Position numbers and translations under genes: made by a program | In this document: positions 7,558 through 17,800 of the stretch, piece by piece | How positions within the stretch are numbered: the stretch's first letter is position 1 | How the letters are laid out: every line of letters begins with the position of its first letter | The notes under the pieces: model-generated | Told to the model about the DNA's origin: nothing | Databases searched by the model: none | Seen by the model: the letters and a program-made list of their open reading frames with translations, nothing else | Source: a virus | Strand: one strand, 5' to 3' | Length of the DNA stretch: 30,633 nucleotides | IMG/VR virus record: IMGVR_UViG_3300032224_000783 | Coordinates: 1 to 30,633 of that record

Positions 7558-10398
7558 GTGGCAGATATTATTATTGTTCCGCCAGACAATGGCCCTTGGT
7601 ACCCTGGTGCCACAGGGCCTACAGGTATTCTTGGTGGCCCTACAGGTCCTACTGGACCAACTGGTCCTACGGGTGCACAAGGTGACTATTCACAGTTCCT
7701 TGGAACTTTTGCAACCCTATCAGCATTAACGACTGCTTATCCAAATCCCACAGCTAATCAATGGGCGTTTGTTCGCATTACAGGTGATGCTACAAATATT
7801 CGCGTTTACCGTCGTAGCGCTAACGCATGGGTATATGACACCCTTCCACTTCCTGCAGGAGCTGTAGGAGCAACTGGTCCTACTGGACGTACTGGTGCTA
7901 CTGGTCCTCAAGGTAATCAAGGAAACTCTGGCAATACAGGTCCAACAGGTCCACAAGGTATTTCTGGTCTTGCAGGTGCTACTGGTCCTACTGGTGCACC
8001 TGGTCAAGGTTTAAATCTTCTTGGAGAGTACGCAACTCTCTCTGCATTACAAACTGCACGTCCAACAGGTGCATCAGGCGACGCTTGGTTACTTGCTAAT
8101 GGAAGTTTAGTTATTTGGGATACCCCAACATCTTCATGGAAAAACGTTGGAAACCTAGAAGGCCCTACTGGTGCTACTGGTAGTGCAGGTCCAACAGGTG
8201 CCACAGGTCCACAAGGAGCGCTCGGACCTGTGGGCCCACAAGGTGCACAAGGTGCAACAGGTGCTACAGGAGCACAAGGTCCTACAGGTTTAGCTGGTCC
8301 TAAAGGCGATACTGGGGCTGCTGGTCCTCAAGGTATTTCAGGTTTACAAGGACCAACAGGTCCTACAGGTAACCTTGGACCAACTGGTGGTCAAGGACCT
8401 CGTGGTGTTGGTTATGGAAATGTAAACTCTGCTAGCGCAGTTACTTATTCTGGTGGAAATAAACTTTTTATTTTAAATACTGCAGACCACGCTTTTATAA
8501 CTGGTATGCGATTACGTGCAATTCTTGCATCAGATGCAACAATATATCTTGAAGGTTTTGCGTCATTAAGTAACAACAACCTTAACCTTAATATAATTGT
8601 TGATGCTGGTGAAAATGGAACAGTTGGCACTGTTTACAGTGGGTGGACATTTGCAGTAACTGGTGAGATTGGTGCTATAGGACCTACAGGACCTACTGGC
8701 TCTGTTGGACCAACTGGAGCCGCATCTACAGTTACTGGACCTACAGGTCCTGCTGGTATATCTGGCGGTATTGATTTAACAGTAACTGCGGACTCAACTC
8801 CTAATTATGTAATTAATGGTTTAACAAATCCAACTATTACTGTTATCCGAGGTCTTCGTTACCGTTTAACTATTAATACAACTGGAAATAGATTTAGAGT
8901 ACAAACCTCACAGGGTGCATATAATGCTGGTACTCAGTACACAACTGGTTTTACTAACTTAGGTATTGATTCTGGAACTATATTTTGGGATGTACCATTT
9001 ACAGGACCATCTACTTTATATGTAGTTTCTCAAGATAATTCTAATTTAAATGCGGTATTTAATTTAACTGCAGCTGGTCCTCAAGGAGCTACTGGTCCAA
9101 CAGGTGCAACAGGTGCCGCTTCTACAGTAGTTGGTCCTACAGGTCCGCAAGGTCTTGTTGGTCCTACAGGAGCTGTTGGCGCTACGGGTGCCACTGGTGC
9201 CACTGGTACACAAGGTATTGCAGGTCTTCCTGGAGCACAGGGACCAACTGGTCCACAAGGACCACAAGGTGTTGCTGGTGCTACAGGTGCTGCTGGTGCA
9301 GCAGGTACAGCTGGTGCAACAGGTGGTGTTGGACCTACAGGTGCAACAGGTGCTGCTGGCGCATCTATTTATGTTCTTGGTTCTTATAACGACTATGCGT
9401 CTCTTGTTGCCGCACATCCATTTGGTGCAACAGGTGATGGTTATCTTGTAAACGGAAACCTCTTTGTATGGGGTGGTTCTACATGGATTAACGCTGGTTA
9501 CATTCAAGGACCTACTGGACCTACAGGTTCACAGGGTGCACAAGGTATTGTTGGACCTACAGGTGCGCAAGGAAATACTGGTCAGCAAGGTATTCAAGGT
9601 GTACAAGGACCCGTAGGTCCTACAGGTGCCGTTGGTCCTACTGGAGCAACTGGCGCACAAGGTATACAAGGTGTAACTGGACCAACTGGTGCGACTGGTG
9701 CTGCATCAACTGTTCCAGGACCTACAGGACCTCAAGGTGTTGGTCTTCAAATCAAAGGAACATATAGCACCTATGCTGCACTTCTATCTGCAGTTCCAAC
9801 AGGCACTACTGGTGATGGCTATCTTGTTTCTGGACAACTTTATGTTTGGCAAGGTGTTCAGTGGGTTAACGCTGGAACTGTTCAAGGCCCAACAGGTGTT
9901 ATTGGAGCAACAGGTCCTACAGGTTTAACTGGAGCTACTGGTGTTGCAGGTCCAACTGGTGCAACTGGTGCAACTGGTTCTACAGGTGCTGCTCCATTTA
10001 CAATCATTGGAACTTGGCAGCAAGGAATTGCTTATGCTCCAGGACAAGCTGTTTTCTATGACACCCCTACATTAAAGGGAACATACGTTCGTAGAAATTC
10101 AACATCAACACCTGGAATCACACCTCTAGAAGACCCAGCAAACTGGCTAGCACTTGTTGCTGCAACTATTGGTAATACTGGACCAACTGGACCACAAGGT
10201 TTAACTGGTATTCAAGGTGTAACTGGTCCTACTGGTGTTCAAGGTCCAACTGGTCCTACAGGAAGTCAGGGTTTACTAGGTCCAACAGGCCCTACAGGCA
10301 CTACACTATTGAACGTAGATGGTGGAAATCCCGTAACAAATTATGGGGGAACTATCAATATCGACAGCGGAGGAGTAAACGCAGTCTATGGCTATTAA
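7558..10398 (+). CDS. Collagen-like fibre protein, 946 aa
   Basis: A very long appendage protein made of eight blocks of Gly-X-Y triplets, mostly GPT, GAT and GPQ, separated by small globular inserts. Collagen blocks are at about residues 17-42, 101-151, 201-284, 370-403, 507-602, 650-728, 777-812 and 872-914. Inserts at about 154-200, 604-649 and 731-776 are copies of one module (G-x-Y, then GDGYLV-G-L-VW, W-NAG, QGPTG), with a divergent copy at 46-96. Inserts at 285-369 and 404-506 are different beta domains. Residues 813-871 ([18 protein letters not shown], then W) resemble small carbohydrate-binding modules. The start is GTG, one base after the preceding stop. Such proteins form trimeric rods, on tails or on capsids. 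Threonine-rich triplets are potential glycosylation sites. Confidence 0.88.
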   Translation: MADIIIVPPDNGPWYPGATGPTGILGGPTGPTGPTGPTGAQGDYSQFLGTFATLSALTTAYPNPTANQWAFVRITGDATNIRVYRRSANAWVYDTLPLPAGAVGATGPTGRTGATGPQGNQGNSGNTGPTGPQGISGLAGATGPTGAPGQGLNLLGEYATLSALQTARPTGASGDAWLLANGSLVIWDTPTSSWKNVGNLEGPTGATGSAGPTGATGPQGALGPVGPQGAQGATGATGAQGPTGLAGPKGDTGAAGPQGISGLQGPTGPTGNLGPTGGQGPRGVGYGNVNSASAVTYSGGNKLFILNTADHAFITGMRLRAILASDATIYLEGFASLSNNNLNLNIIVDAGENGTVGTVYSGWTFAVTGEIGAIGPTGPTGSVGPTGAASTVTGPTGPAGISGGIDLTVTADSTPNYVINGLTNPTITVIRGLRYRLTINTTGNRFRVQTSQGAYNAGTQYTTGFTNLGIDSGTIFWDVPFTGPSTLYVVSQDNSNLNAVFNLTAAGPQGATGPTGATGAASTVVGPTGPQGLVGPTGAVGATGATGATGTQGIAGLPGAQGPTGPQGPQGVAGATGAAGAAGTAGATGGVGPTGATGAAGASIYVLGSYNDYASLVAAHPFGATGDGYLVNGNLFVWGGSTWINAGYIQGPTGPTGSQGAQGIVGPTGAQGNTGQQGIQGVQGPVGPTGAVGPTGATGAQGIQGVTGPTGATGAASTVPGPTGPQGVGLQIKGTYSTYAALLSAVPTGTTGDGYLVSGQLYVWQGVQWVNAGTVQGPTGVIGATGPTGLTGATGVAGPTGATGATGSTGAAPFTIIGTWQQGIAYAPGQAVFYDTPTLKGTYVRRNSTSTPGITPLEDPANWLALVAATIGNTGPTGPQGLTGIQGVTGPTGVQGPTGPTGSQGLLGPTGPTGTTLLNVDGGNPVTNYGGTINIDSGGVNAVYGY
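7606..10299 (+). repeat. Interrupted collagen (Gly-X-Y) coding repeat tracts
   Basis: Nine-base units encoding Gly-Pro-Thr, Gly-Ala-Thr, Gly-Pro-Gln and similar triplets occur in eight blocks at about 7606-7683, 7858-8010, 8158-8409, 8665-8766, 9076-9363, 9505-9741, 9886-9993 and 10171-10299. Synonymous codons alternate (GGTCCTACA, GGACCAACT and others), so the DNA is less repetitive than the protein, which should limit slippage and recombination. Confidence 0.9.
8017..9885 (+). repeat. Repeated globular insert module between collagen blocks
   Basis: Three copies of a module of about 46 residues lie at about 8017-8157, 9367-9504 and 9748-9885. Each has a G-x-Y-x(3-4)-L start, a P-x-G-x-x-GD-x-x-L-G turn, a V/I-W core, a W-x-NAG or W-KNVG end, and runs straight into a new collagen block with Q/EGPTG. 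A diverged fourth copy may be at about 7693-7845. The copies differ in sequence, so duplication is not recent. Confidence 0.75.
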
Positions 10399-10801
10399 AA
10401 TTCAACTGCGCCGTGGTACAGCGGCAGAGTGGTCAACAGCCAATCCTCTTCTATCGGAAGGTGAACTTGGTTTAGAACTTGATACTGGAAAGTTTAAAGT
10501 TGGTAACGGTACATCTAACTGGAATGCGCTAGTATATGCTAGTGGTATTCAAGGTCCAACAGGACCTGCGGGTTCTAATGGTATTCAAGGACCAACAGGT
10601 GCGGCTGGAGCAAATGGTACTGCAGGACCTACAGGTCTTCGCGGACCAACTGGGGCACAAGGACCTGCTGGTGACGGCGGAGTAGGACAGCTATTACTAA
10701 ACGACGCACTACTGCAAACTGGAATTTATTTCAAAGTTGGAGCAGTAACCAATTATACACAAGTAGTTCAAACCGTTATCCCACCGATTACACTCATTTA
10801 G
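10388..10801 (+). CDS. Small fibre protein: Mtd-like N-terminal domain plus collagen segment
   Basis: A protein of 137 residues in three parts. Residues 1-50 ([18 protein letters not shown], then [20 protein letters not shown]) match the pattern of the major tropism determinant N-terminal domain, found at the base of many phage receptor-binding and fibre proteins. Residues 54-99 are Gly-X-Y collagen triplets. Residues 100-137 are a short beta-prone tail. The ATG at 10388 lies inside the end of the collagen-like gene (11-base overlap, different frame), implying translational coupling. It could cap or trimerise the larger collagen fibre. The GGAGGAG at 10369-10375 serves as ribosome binding site. 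Confidence 0.8.
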   Translation: MAIKIQLRRGTAAEWSTANPLLSEGELGLELDTGKFKVGNGTSNWNALVYASGIQGPTGPAGSNGIQGPTGAAGANGTAGPTGLRGPTGAQGPAGDGGVGQLLLNDALLQTGIYFKVGAVTNYTQVVQTVIPPITLI

Positions 10802-10815
10802 GAAGGTATTAATTA

Positions 10816-13800
10816 ATGGCACGTAATATTGCGCCCGAATACTACGTATTCGACCCTGTAGCGAAGACGATTACTGTTGACCGCTATATCAAGCGTATCC
10901 ATGTCTTCTTAATTGTCAACGCAACAAAGAACAAGGTTCTTTTTAATTTTTCTGATTCAACAACAGCTGCAACAATAAGCTACAACTACCCAACTTACTC
11001 CATCTCTAATCCAAATGGTTCTACCGTTACTCAAACAGTTATCGCTCTTAATTCAAGCGTTGATACCACTGGTATGTCAACAACTGACACCATCCAGATT
11101 ATTGTAGATGATGAAAACCAAAAGATTACTTTTGACGACACCTTTATTGACGCGGCACAGAAGCTTCGTACTTCACAGCCACAATCATTGATGGATACAG
11201 ACTTTGAATACTCTGTTCAGCCATCTAAGTGGGAAGCCCTATTCCTTCACAATAACTACCCATCATTCTTTGCTAAAGCATCTGGTGGTAACTCTACAGA
11301 CCTCGTTACCATGGTTGGCGATGGCGTACGTCCACGCTCAACAGTTACAGTAACAACCGCTCTTCCTCACGGCCTTGTGGCAGGTAACATTGTTTCTGTT
11401 CAAGAAACTCTTAACTTCCTTGCAGAAGGAACTGCGCTTATTACATCAGTTCCAAGTACAACAACATTTACATACACAGCTCGTGGTGTAGTATCAGGCG
11501 ATATTCTCTCTGGCGCTTTGACAAGCGTTTACGGTGGAGACATCTACGACGGCGCTCACATCCCTGGTGGTAACTATCCAATCGGTGGTGTTTCTACACT
11601 TAACCGTTGGCAAGCAACTACTGATGGTGCAGCCCCAATCTCAACAGTTACAGTTACATTTGACCAGCCACACGGCGTTTATCCAGGAGCACTAATTGTG
11701 GTTTCTGGTACAAACAGCTTTGATGGTAACTGGTCTGTAACTAAGGTCGATACTCCATCTACACTTTCATTTCAGCTTTCACGTCAGCAGTCTGCTGTAT
11801 CTGTTCCATCAACAGCTCTTATCTTTACTAAGGGTGATGGGTACATTCAGCACCGACCATACGACGGCGGTGTTCTTCTTACTACAGCGACTAACACAAT
11901 GGCTAACTCTGTCATTCGTCAGACTCGCCGTTACTTCCGTTATCAGTCAGGTAAGGGTATTCAGTTCTCAACTGGTGCTCAACTAACTCCTGTATTTGAC
12001 GCTAACAATCTATATTTAAATGGCGGTTCTGTTGGAACTGCTTATGTAACAGTTGAAACGCTTCAGGACCACGGTCTTCAATCTGGTGCTGGAATTGATG
12101 TTGAAGGTGTTATTACTCGTAACACATACAACCCTTACAACGGTGCTTTTACAGTTAAAGATGTAATTAACAATAACACTTTTACTTATGCCGTTAATCT
12201 TACTACTGCAGTACCTACAGTTGATATTAACCCAGCTGGTGTTAACGTTTACATCCATGTTCGTAAGTGGTACGGAGCTGTTACTCGTTGCGGTTTGTTT
12301 GATGACCAAAATGGTTTCTTCTTTGAATATGACGGAACAACAATGCATGCTGTTCGACGTCACTCAGAAAAAGAAGGTATTGGTCGTGTAAGCATGAACC
12401 AATTCTCAAGCTTTATTACTGGAACAAATACTCAGTTCCGTAAGCAACTTGTAGTTGGACAGAATATCGTTATTAAGGGCTCTACCTACAAAGTTGTTCA
12501 GATTAACAGCGATACCTCTATGAACATCTCACCTGCTTATAAGGGACCAACTGCTGGTCGCGTTAAGTTCCTCATCACATTAAATGACCGTACAGCTCAA
12601 GCTGATTGGAACATTGACCGTTTTGATGGCACAGGTCCTTCAGGCTACAAGCTTGATATGGGTCGTATGCAGATGGTTTACATCGATTACACATGGTACG
12701 GTGCTGGAGCTATTCGTTACGGCATGCGTACAGTAAATGGAAAGATTGCATGGTGTCACCGTATTCAGGGTAACAACGTTAACAACAGCGCATACCAGCG
12801 TTCTGGTAACTTGCCTGCTCGTTACGAAGTTTCTAACGACCCTAACTACTTTACACGTATGTTATCTGGAGCTGCTGATGGAACATTAGGTTCACAGCTT
12901 GGACCAGATGGAAACATTGTATGGGTAGAAAGCACTACAGATTGGCCTCCTGCAGGTTACATCTTTGTACGTGATGATAAGGCATGCGAAATCATGCGCT
13001 ACTCTTCAATCGGTGCATATGACCCAGCTAAGAAGGCAGCACCTATCTACATTGCTGAGCGTCGCGCAGCAATCACACAAATTTACCCAGACGTACCATT
13101 TACATTCTCTGGAATTACTACACGTACTACATTTACCCCAGACTCCTCTTATACAGGCGTCGGTGGAAATGCGCAGGTAGCAGTCCAATCAATTACACAA
13201 AACTGTGCACCAACTATCTCTCACTGGGGTTCCTCAGTAATGATGGATGGTCGTTTTGATAACGACGTAAACTTCGTATTCACTGGTGGTATGACTAAGT
13301 ACATGTCAGTTGAAGCTGGTGTTCAGCGCCCACTTATGGCTGTTCGTCTTGCACCATCTGTTGATAATGCGATTGCCCGTAACTATGGTATTCGTGAACT
13401 TATCAACCGCATGCAGTTGCAGATGCGCTCTATGGGTATCCAGGCAAACGGTTCATTCCGTATTGATATCTTGCTTAATCCAGCAAAGATTGAATACTTA
13501 CCTCGTACCCCAGGTGCACTTGCTCTCACTCTTGGAAGCATGACTGGTGGCGGTGCTGGAACTAACTTCTTCACAACTGCTGCTGCAACAGGTACAAACG
13601 GTGTTGTTCCAGGTATGACAGTTTCTGGTACTAATATTCTTGCTGGTACCACGGTATCTGCTGTTGCTGGTAACCGTATTACTATCTCAACCGCTCTTCA
13701 AGGCGGTATGTCAGGTAACTATACCTTCACCCCATCTAAAGGATTTACAGGTCTACCAGATGACTGGACTCGTGACCTCGTAGGTTCTGGTTCTCTTGCT

Positions 13801-14109
13801 CAGGTTATCTACTTTGATAACACTGGTCCAGGAGCGGGTACTAACCTTGCGGCTTCAGGCCTCATTACAGGTGGTGACTCTGTTACCTCGTTCTTCTCTG
13901 AAAACGGCTCACCAACCTCATATAACCAGACAACCGTAGACCTTTCAGGCGTACGAGATATTGGAAACTCAATCCTCAGCGGTAACGGTAACGTTTCTAG
14001 CCCTTCATTCCCAAATGGCCCAGACGTACTGGTTATCACAGCGACCAATATCGGTACTACAACATCATCGATTTCAGCTCGTATCTCATGGACAGAGGCT
14101 CAGGCATAA
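10816..14109 (+). CDS. Large virion structural/fibre-associated protein, 1097 aa
   Basis: A large beta-rich structural protein with no signal peptide. Three related beta modules can be seen at residues about 170-235, 270-335 and 410-475, each with a TVTV/TVE strand and a PHG or DHG turn followed by a G-x(2)-V strand. A central region (YDGTTMHAVRRHSEKEG, then TGTNTQFRKQLVVGQNI, WNIDRFDGTGPSGYKLD, YIDYTWYGAGAIRYGMR, residues about 500-640) resembles large structural proteins of aquatic myoviruses. Near residues 900-975 lies a GMTVSGTNILAGTTV module also found in the glycine-rich protein downstream. GGAAGG precedes the ATG by 9 bases. The exact role (tail fibre, baseplate or head appendage) is unknown. 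Confidence 0.75.
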   Translation: MARNIAPEYYVFDPVAKTITVDRYIKRIHVFLIVNATKNKVLFNFSDSTTAATISYNYPTYSISNPNGSTVTQTVIALNSSVDTTGMSTTDTIQIIVDDENQKITFDDTFIDAAQKLRTSQPQSLMDTDFEYSVQPSKWEALFLHNNYPSFFAKASGGNSTDLVTMVGDGVRPRSTVTVTTALPHGLVAGNIVSVQETLNFLAEGTALITSVPSTTTFTYTARGVVSGDILSGALTSVYGGDIYDGAHIPGGNYPIGGVSTLNRWQATTDGAAPISTVTVTFDQPHGVYPGALIVVSGTNSFDGNWSVTKVDTPSTLSFQLSRQQSAVSVPSTALIFTKGDGYIQHRPYDGGVLLTTATNTMANSVIRQTRRYFRYQSGKGIQFSTGAQLTPVFDANNLYLNGGSVGTAYVTVETLQDHGLQSGAGIDVEGVITRNTYNPYNGAFTVKDVINNNTFTYAVNLTTAVPTVDINPAGVNVYIHVRKWYGAVTRCGLFDDQNGFFFEYDGTTMHAVRRHSEKEGIGRVSMNQFSSFITGTNTQFRKQLVVGQNIVIKGSTYKVVQINSDTSMNISPAYKGPTAGRVKFLITLNDRTAQADWNIDRFDGTGPSGYKLDMGRMQMVYIDYTWYGAGAIRYGMRTVNGKIAWCHRIQGNNVNNSAYQRSGNLPARYEVSNDPNYFTRMLSGAADGTLGSQLGPDGNIVWVESTTDWPPAGYIFVRDDKACEIMRYSSIGAYDPAKKAAPIYIAERRAAITQIYPDVPFTFSGITTRTTFTPDSSYTGVGGNAQVAVQSITQNCAPTISHWGSSVMMDGRFDNDVNFVFTGGMTKYMSVEAGVQRPLMAVRLAPSVDNAIARNYGIRELINRMQLQMRSMGIQANGSFRIDILLNPAKIEYLPRTPGALALTLGSMTGGGAGTNFFTTAAATGTNGVVPGMTVSGTNILAGTTVSAVAGNRITISTALQGGMSGNYTFTPSKGFTGLPDDWTRDLVGSGSLAQVIYFDNTGPGAGTNLAASGLITGGDSVTSFFSENGSPTSYNQTTVDLSGVRDIGNSILSGNGNVSSPSFPNGPDVLVITATNIGTTTSSISARISWTEAQA

Positions 14110-14125
14110 TGTCCAAGGTTTACGA

Positions 14126-14152
14126 TGTCCATATTTTTAAAAACGCTATACT
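14126..14152 (+). promoter_or_regulatory. Possible promoter in the 76-base gap inside the fibre module
   Basis: TGTCCA (14126-14131) and TATACT (14147-14152) are 15 bases apart, with an AT-rich T5A5 palindrome (14134-14143) between them. TATACT is a good -10 box. The spacing and TGTCCA box repeat those seen at 6452-6478. No hairpin terminator is seen in this gap. Confidence 0.28.
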
Positions 14153-14185
14153 TTTAATAACCTCGGAAGGTAGGTAAAACCCAAA

Positions 14186-14524
14186 ATGCCTGATTACAGC
14201 TCCCTTAGTACGCAGATTAATGCGGTTAAGACAGAGATTACAGACAGTCTTGCAGCTAGTACTTATACTGCTCAAGATTTAATTTATGTGTCTAAAGCAC
14301 TAGAAACTCTTGGTAGCCTTCTAGGTATTAACGACATTGTTGCTGCAACCGCTGACCGCGTAACAGCAATCACTACTGCTGGTACAACACAGGTAACTGC
14401 TGTTAACACCGCAGGCACTACTCAGGTTTCTGCAGTCAACACTGCAGGAAATACAAAGGTTGCTGCTATTCAAGCAGAAGCCTCTAATCTAACCACACTA
14501 GCTTATATAGGAGTACTTGCATAA
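14186..14524 (+). CDS. Small protein with 11-residue repeats (112 aa)
   Basis: Function not recognised. Residues 53-96 consist of about four 11-residue repeats, the clearest being TAGTTQVTAVN, TAGTTQVSAVN and TAGNTKVAAIQ. An 11-residue period is typical of right-handed (hendecad) coiled coils, which build trimeric stalks in phage fibres. The N-terminal 50 residues are helical. The stop shares a base with the next start (TAATG at 14522-14526), so the two are co-translated. GGAAGG lies about 13 bases upstream of the ATG. A fibre stalk or chaperone role is inferred from context. Confidence 0.75.
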   Translation: MPDYSSLSTQINAVKTEITDSLAASTYTAQDLIYVSKALETLGSLLGINDIVAATADRVTAITTAGTTQVTAVNTAGTTQVSAVNTAGNTKVAAIQAEASNLTTLAYIGVLA

Positions 14525-14829
14525 TGCCAACAACAGTAACACGATTTAGAGCGGGTACAGCTGGTACTTCAGATGCAAGTGCGTACGCAGTTCCAGCGTC
14601 TAACACCGCAATTATTACAAATATCATTCTGTCTAATAAGACAGGTTCAACCCGTACGGTAACAGTTCTTACTGGCGGAGTTTCTTTCTGCACAGGTCTA
14701 CAGGTACCACCAAATGGAACTGTAAACTTTGATGCTCGCACCGTTTTGAACGCTGCTGAGACAATCACAGTAACGGCTGACGTAGCTGCTGCAGTTGATT
14801 TCCTCATCTCTGGCGTATTGATTTCTTAA
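14524..14829 (+). CDS. Small beta-sandwich structural protein (101 aa)
   Basis: This 101-residue protein reads as a single beta domain: VTRFRAGTAGTSDA, then AYAVPASNTAIITNIILSN, TVTVLTGGVSF, VPPNGTVNFDARTVL, ETITVTADVAAAVDFLISG. The 'YTVPAS-T-AIVTNI-L-N' pattern is common in small phage virion proteins. It starts on the last base of the preceding stop and sits between two fibre genes, so it is probably a fibre-tip or linker subunit. Exact role unknown. Confidence 0.75.
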   Translation: MPTTVTRFRAGTAGTSDASAYAVPASNTAIITNIILSNKTGSTRTVTVLTGGVSFCTGLQVPPNGTVNFDARTVLNAAETITVTADVAAAVDFLISGVLIS

Positions 14830-14855
14830 TTAAAGAAAAGGACAGGTAACTATCA

Positions 14856-17800
14856 ATGGCAATTTCCTCAAGTAAAGACTTTATTGTCTTCCCGAATGAC
14901 AATTCGGGTCGCTTGTATATCAATGAGGCCACATTTACAGCCAGTGGTACCTGGACTGCACCTGCGGGTGTAACAAGCGCCCAGGTTATCCTTGTAGGAG
15001 CGGGCGGAGGCGGCGGTGGCGGTTCACGCGACGTTGCAGGCGGCGGTGGCGCTGGTGGTCAGGTAATCACAAAAAATATTACTGTAACACCTGGAACTAC
15101 TTATAACGTAACAATTGGTGCGGGTGGACAGGGCGGTCAGGGAGCTATTCTAAGCACCGCTGATACTACAAATACTCTTCCAGGCAACAATGGTTCAGCA
15201 ACAGTATTTGGTAACATCACAATTGCTAACCTTCTTGTAAACGCAGACTTTGATTACAACGTACAGGCTTGGGATACAAACACATTCTTCCGTGCAGTAA
15301 CTGGTGTTTCTGGTCAGTCATCTCTTACTGTATATCCTAATGCTAACGGCCTTTCAGCTGGTCAGTATGTAACAGGTACAAACATCGGCGGTAACGCTCA
15401 GATTGTTTCTATCTCAGGTAACGTTATTACAGTATCTGCAGCTAATACAGGTACTGTTCAGGTTGTTGGAAGCTTTGGTCTTTCTGAAGCTCTTGTACGT
15501 CCATCTAACGTATTCTTCTACAACATCTCTGCTGCGGGTTCTGACATCACAACTAACCCACAGACAGGTAACACCCCAGGCTCACCATACTTTACAAACT
15601 TGTCTAACAACATCTTGCAGCCAGAAATTGCACAGCTTGAAGAAGCAGCAATCCTTACTAACAACTACATCCGTCAGTATGGAACTGCGCTATCTTCATT
15701 CTCAATTACTAACGCTGGTGTTCCTACCAAGTTAGCTGAAATGGTTGGTGGCTACGCAAAGACTGCAACTGCACCTCTTACATCAACAACTGTAACTCTT
15801 GATAGCACACTTAACGTGTATCCAGGCATGTACATCACAGGTACTGGATTTACTGCAGGTACTACTATCCTTTCAGTTGATAGCGCAACACAGATTACCA
15901 TTTCTGCTACAACAAACCAGTTACTTTCAGGTTCAGCTGCAGTAATTTCATACTCTGGTGCTTTTGGTATTAACGGTTTGATTTGCGGTACTAGCTCATC
16001 AACATCTGCTGGTGCACCTACATGGGTTCAGTTCTCAACAATGAACTCAACTACAACTTCTAACGCTACTCAGACAGTTGCTAACTGGCAGGGTGTACCT
16101 TACCTACCAGGTCAGGCATACACATTCTCTGCTTATATTTCAACTAACGTAAATATCAGCACATCAACACCAATCCTCTTCCAGATTCGTTCTGCGGGAG
16201 CTTCATGGAACGCTATCTCAAGCACTTCATATCTTGGTGGTACTAACTCTGGTACAACTAACTCAATTGACGCTGGTCAGTCTAACGGCTTCTTCGTACG
16301 CCAGGCTACACCTGCTACATTGACTAACTACGGCGGCTCATTTGCTACAACTGGTACAGCATCTAACGGCTCTACATCACTAACTGTTGCAGATGCAACA
16401 GGTATCTTGATTGGTATGGCAGTTACTGGTTCTGGTATCCAGACAAGCACAGTCGTATCAGGTTTGACAGGTACTCTTGTAACACTAAGCCTTGCTACTA
16501 ACGCACCACTTTCTGGAACAGCGGTTACATTTGCTAACCCAGCTGGTGTTCAGATGCTTGGTTCTAACGTAACTGTTGGTCAGACAGGATGGCGCCGTCT
16601 TTCAGCGACATTTACTACACCTTCAATTGCTTCAGCTCTTGCTAACGGTGTATACCAGTGGGGTTCAACACCACAGTTTATCCACCCTGTAATTGTCTTC
16701 CAGCAGCCATCTGTTAACTTCTGGATTGATAACATTCAGCTTGAGTGCGGTAACACCACAACAACATGGCGTCCACCTGTTTACCGTGAGGCGCAGACTA
16801 TGCTTATGTGGTCTAACGCAGCAACTGGTGCAAACATTGAAACAACACACAAGTTTGTAAAGATTTCACCAAGCACTCAGTACTCAGGCTCTGCATACGT
16901 AGTCGCTACAGGTTCATCTAACCAGTACCGCCCAACACGTGCATTCATTGAATATTTTGACGCTGATTACAACTCACTTCTTCGTACAGAAGGTAACAAC
17001 GTTTATCTACCAATCTCTGGTCAGCGTAACCTAGACCAGCAGATGCCTAACGTTACATACCCAGTGCGTGTAGTCGTCAATGGTGCTACTTCACCTGTAA
17101 CCGCTGCTTACGCTCGTTTTGGTATCTTGAACTATCAGGGTGCACAGACTGGTTCAGCTGGTCAGGTTGAATACAACATTATCGCTCCACAGCTAGAGCC
17201 AGCTTCAGTAGCTACTATCTACAAGAAGGTTGATAACGTCAGCTACTTCTATGCTGGTCAGCCAGGACAGACACCTATCGTGTCTTCACTTGGAACACTT
17301 GCTGCAGAAGGCGGCGGTGGCGGTGGAACTTACAACACCTACAATTACCACTGGCAGTTTGGTATGGAAGGTGGAAACAACGGCGGACACGCAGCAGTCG
17401 GTGGTTACAACTCACAGACAAATGCTGGCGGTGGCGCTGGTGCAGGCGGCGTAGGCGGTAACGCTATCGGTTACGGTATTGCTAACCAGACTAACTCACT
17501 TGACGGACACCGTGGTACAGCTGCTCTTTCACAGCAGGTTTGGCCAATGCGCGGACACCAAGGTGGCGCAGCGGTTGTAAACGCAAGCACATACAACCAG
17601 TACTTATCTTACTACGCTGGTAACGGCGGACCTGGTGTTCTCCTTTCTGGTTTGAACTCTGGTTCACCTCTTGGTCTACCACTTGGTGGTGGCGGTGGTG
17701 GAGCTGGTTGGTCAGCTTCTAACTCAACACAGCAGGCTAACCCTGGTCAAGGCCAGAATGGTGGCGGTAAGGGTGCTCCTACATGGCTCTACAACGCTAA

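Noticed and set aside
9064-9507. Minus-strand open frame of 147 codons rich in Cys, Thr and Ser
   Set aside because: It is the mirror of collagen repeats: low-complexity, no ribosome binding site, and antisense to a clear gene.
7606-10299. CRISPR-like or satellite repeat array
   Set aside because: The repeats are nine-base codon triplets encoding Gly-X-Y in one continuous frame, without constant repeats and unique spacers.
12016-12363. Minus-strand frame of 115 codons
   Set aside because: Antisense to a large continuous structural gene with no initiation signal and no recognisable motif.
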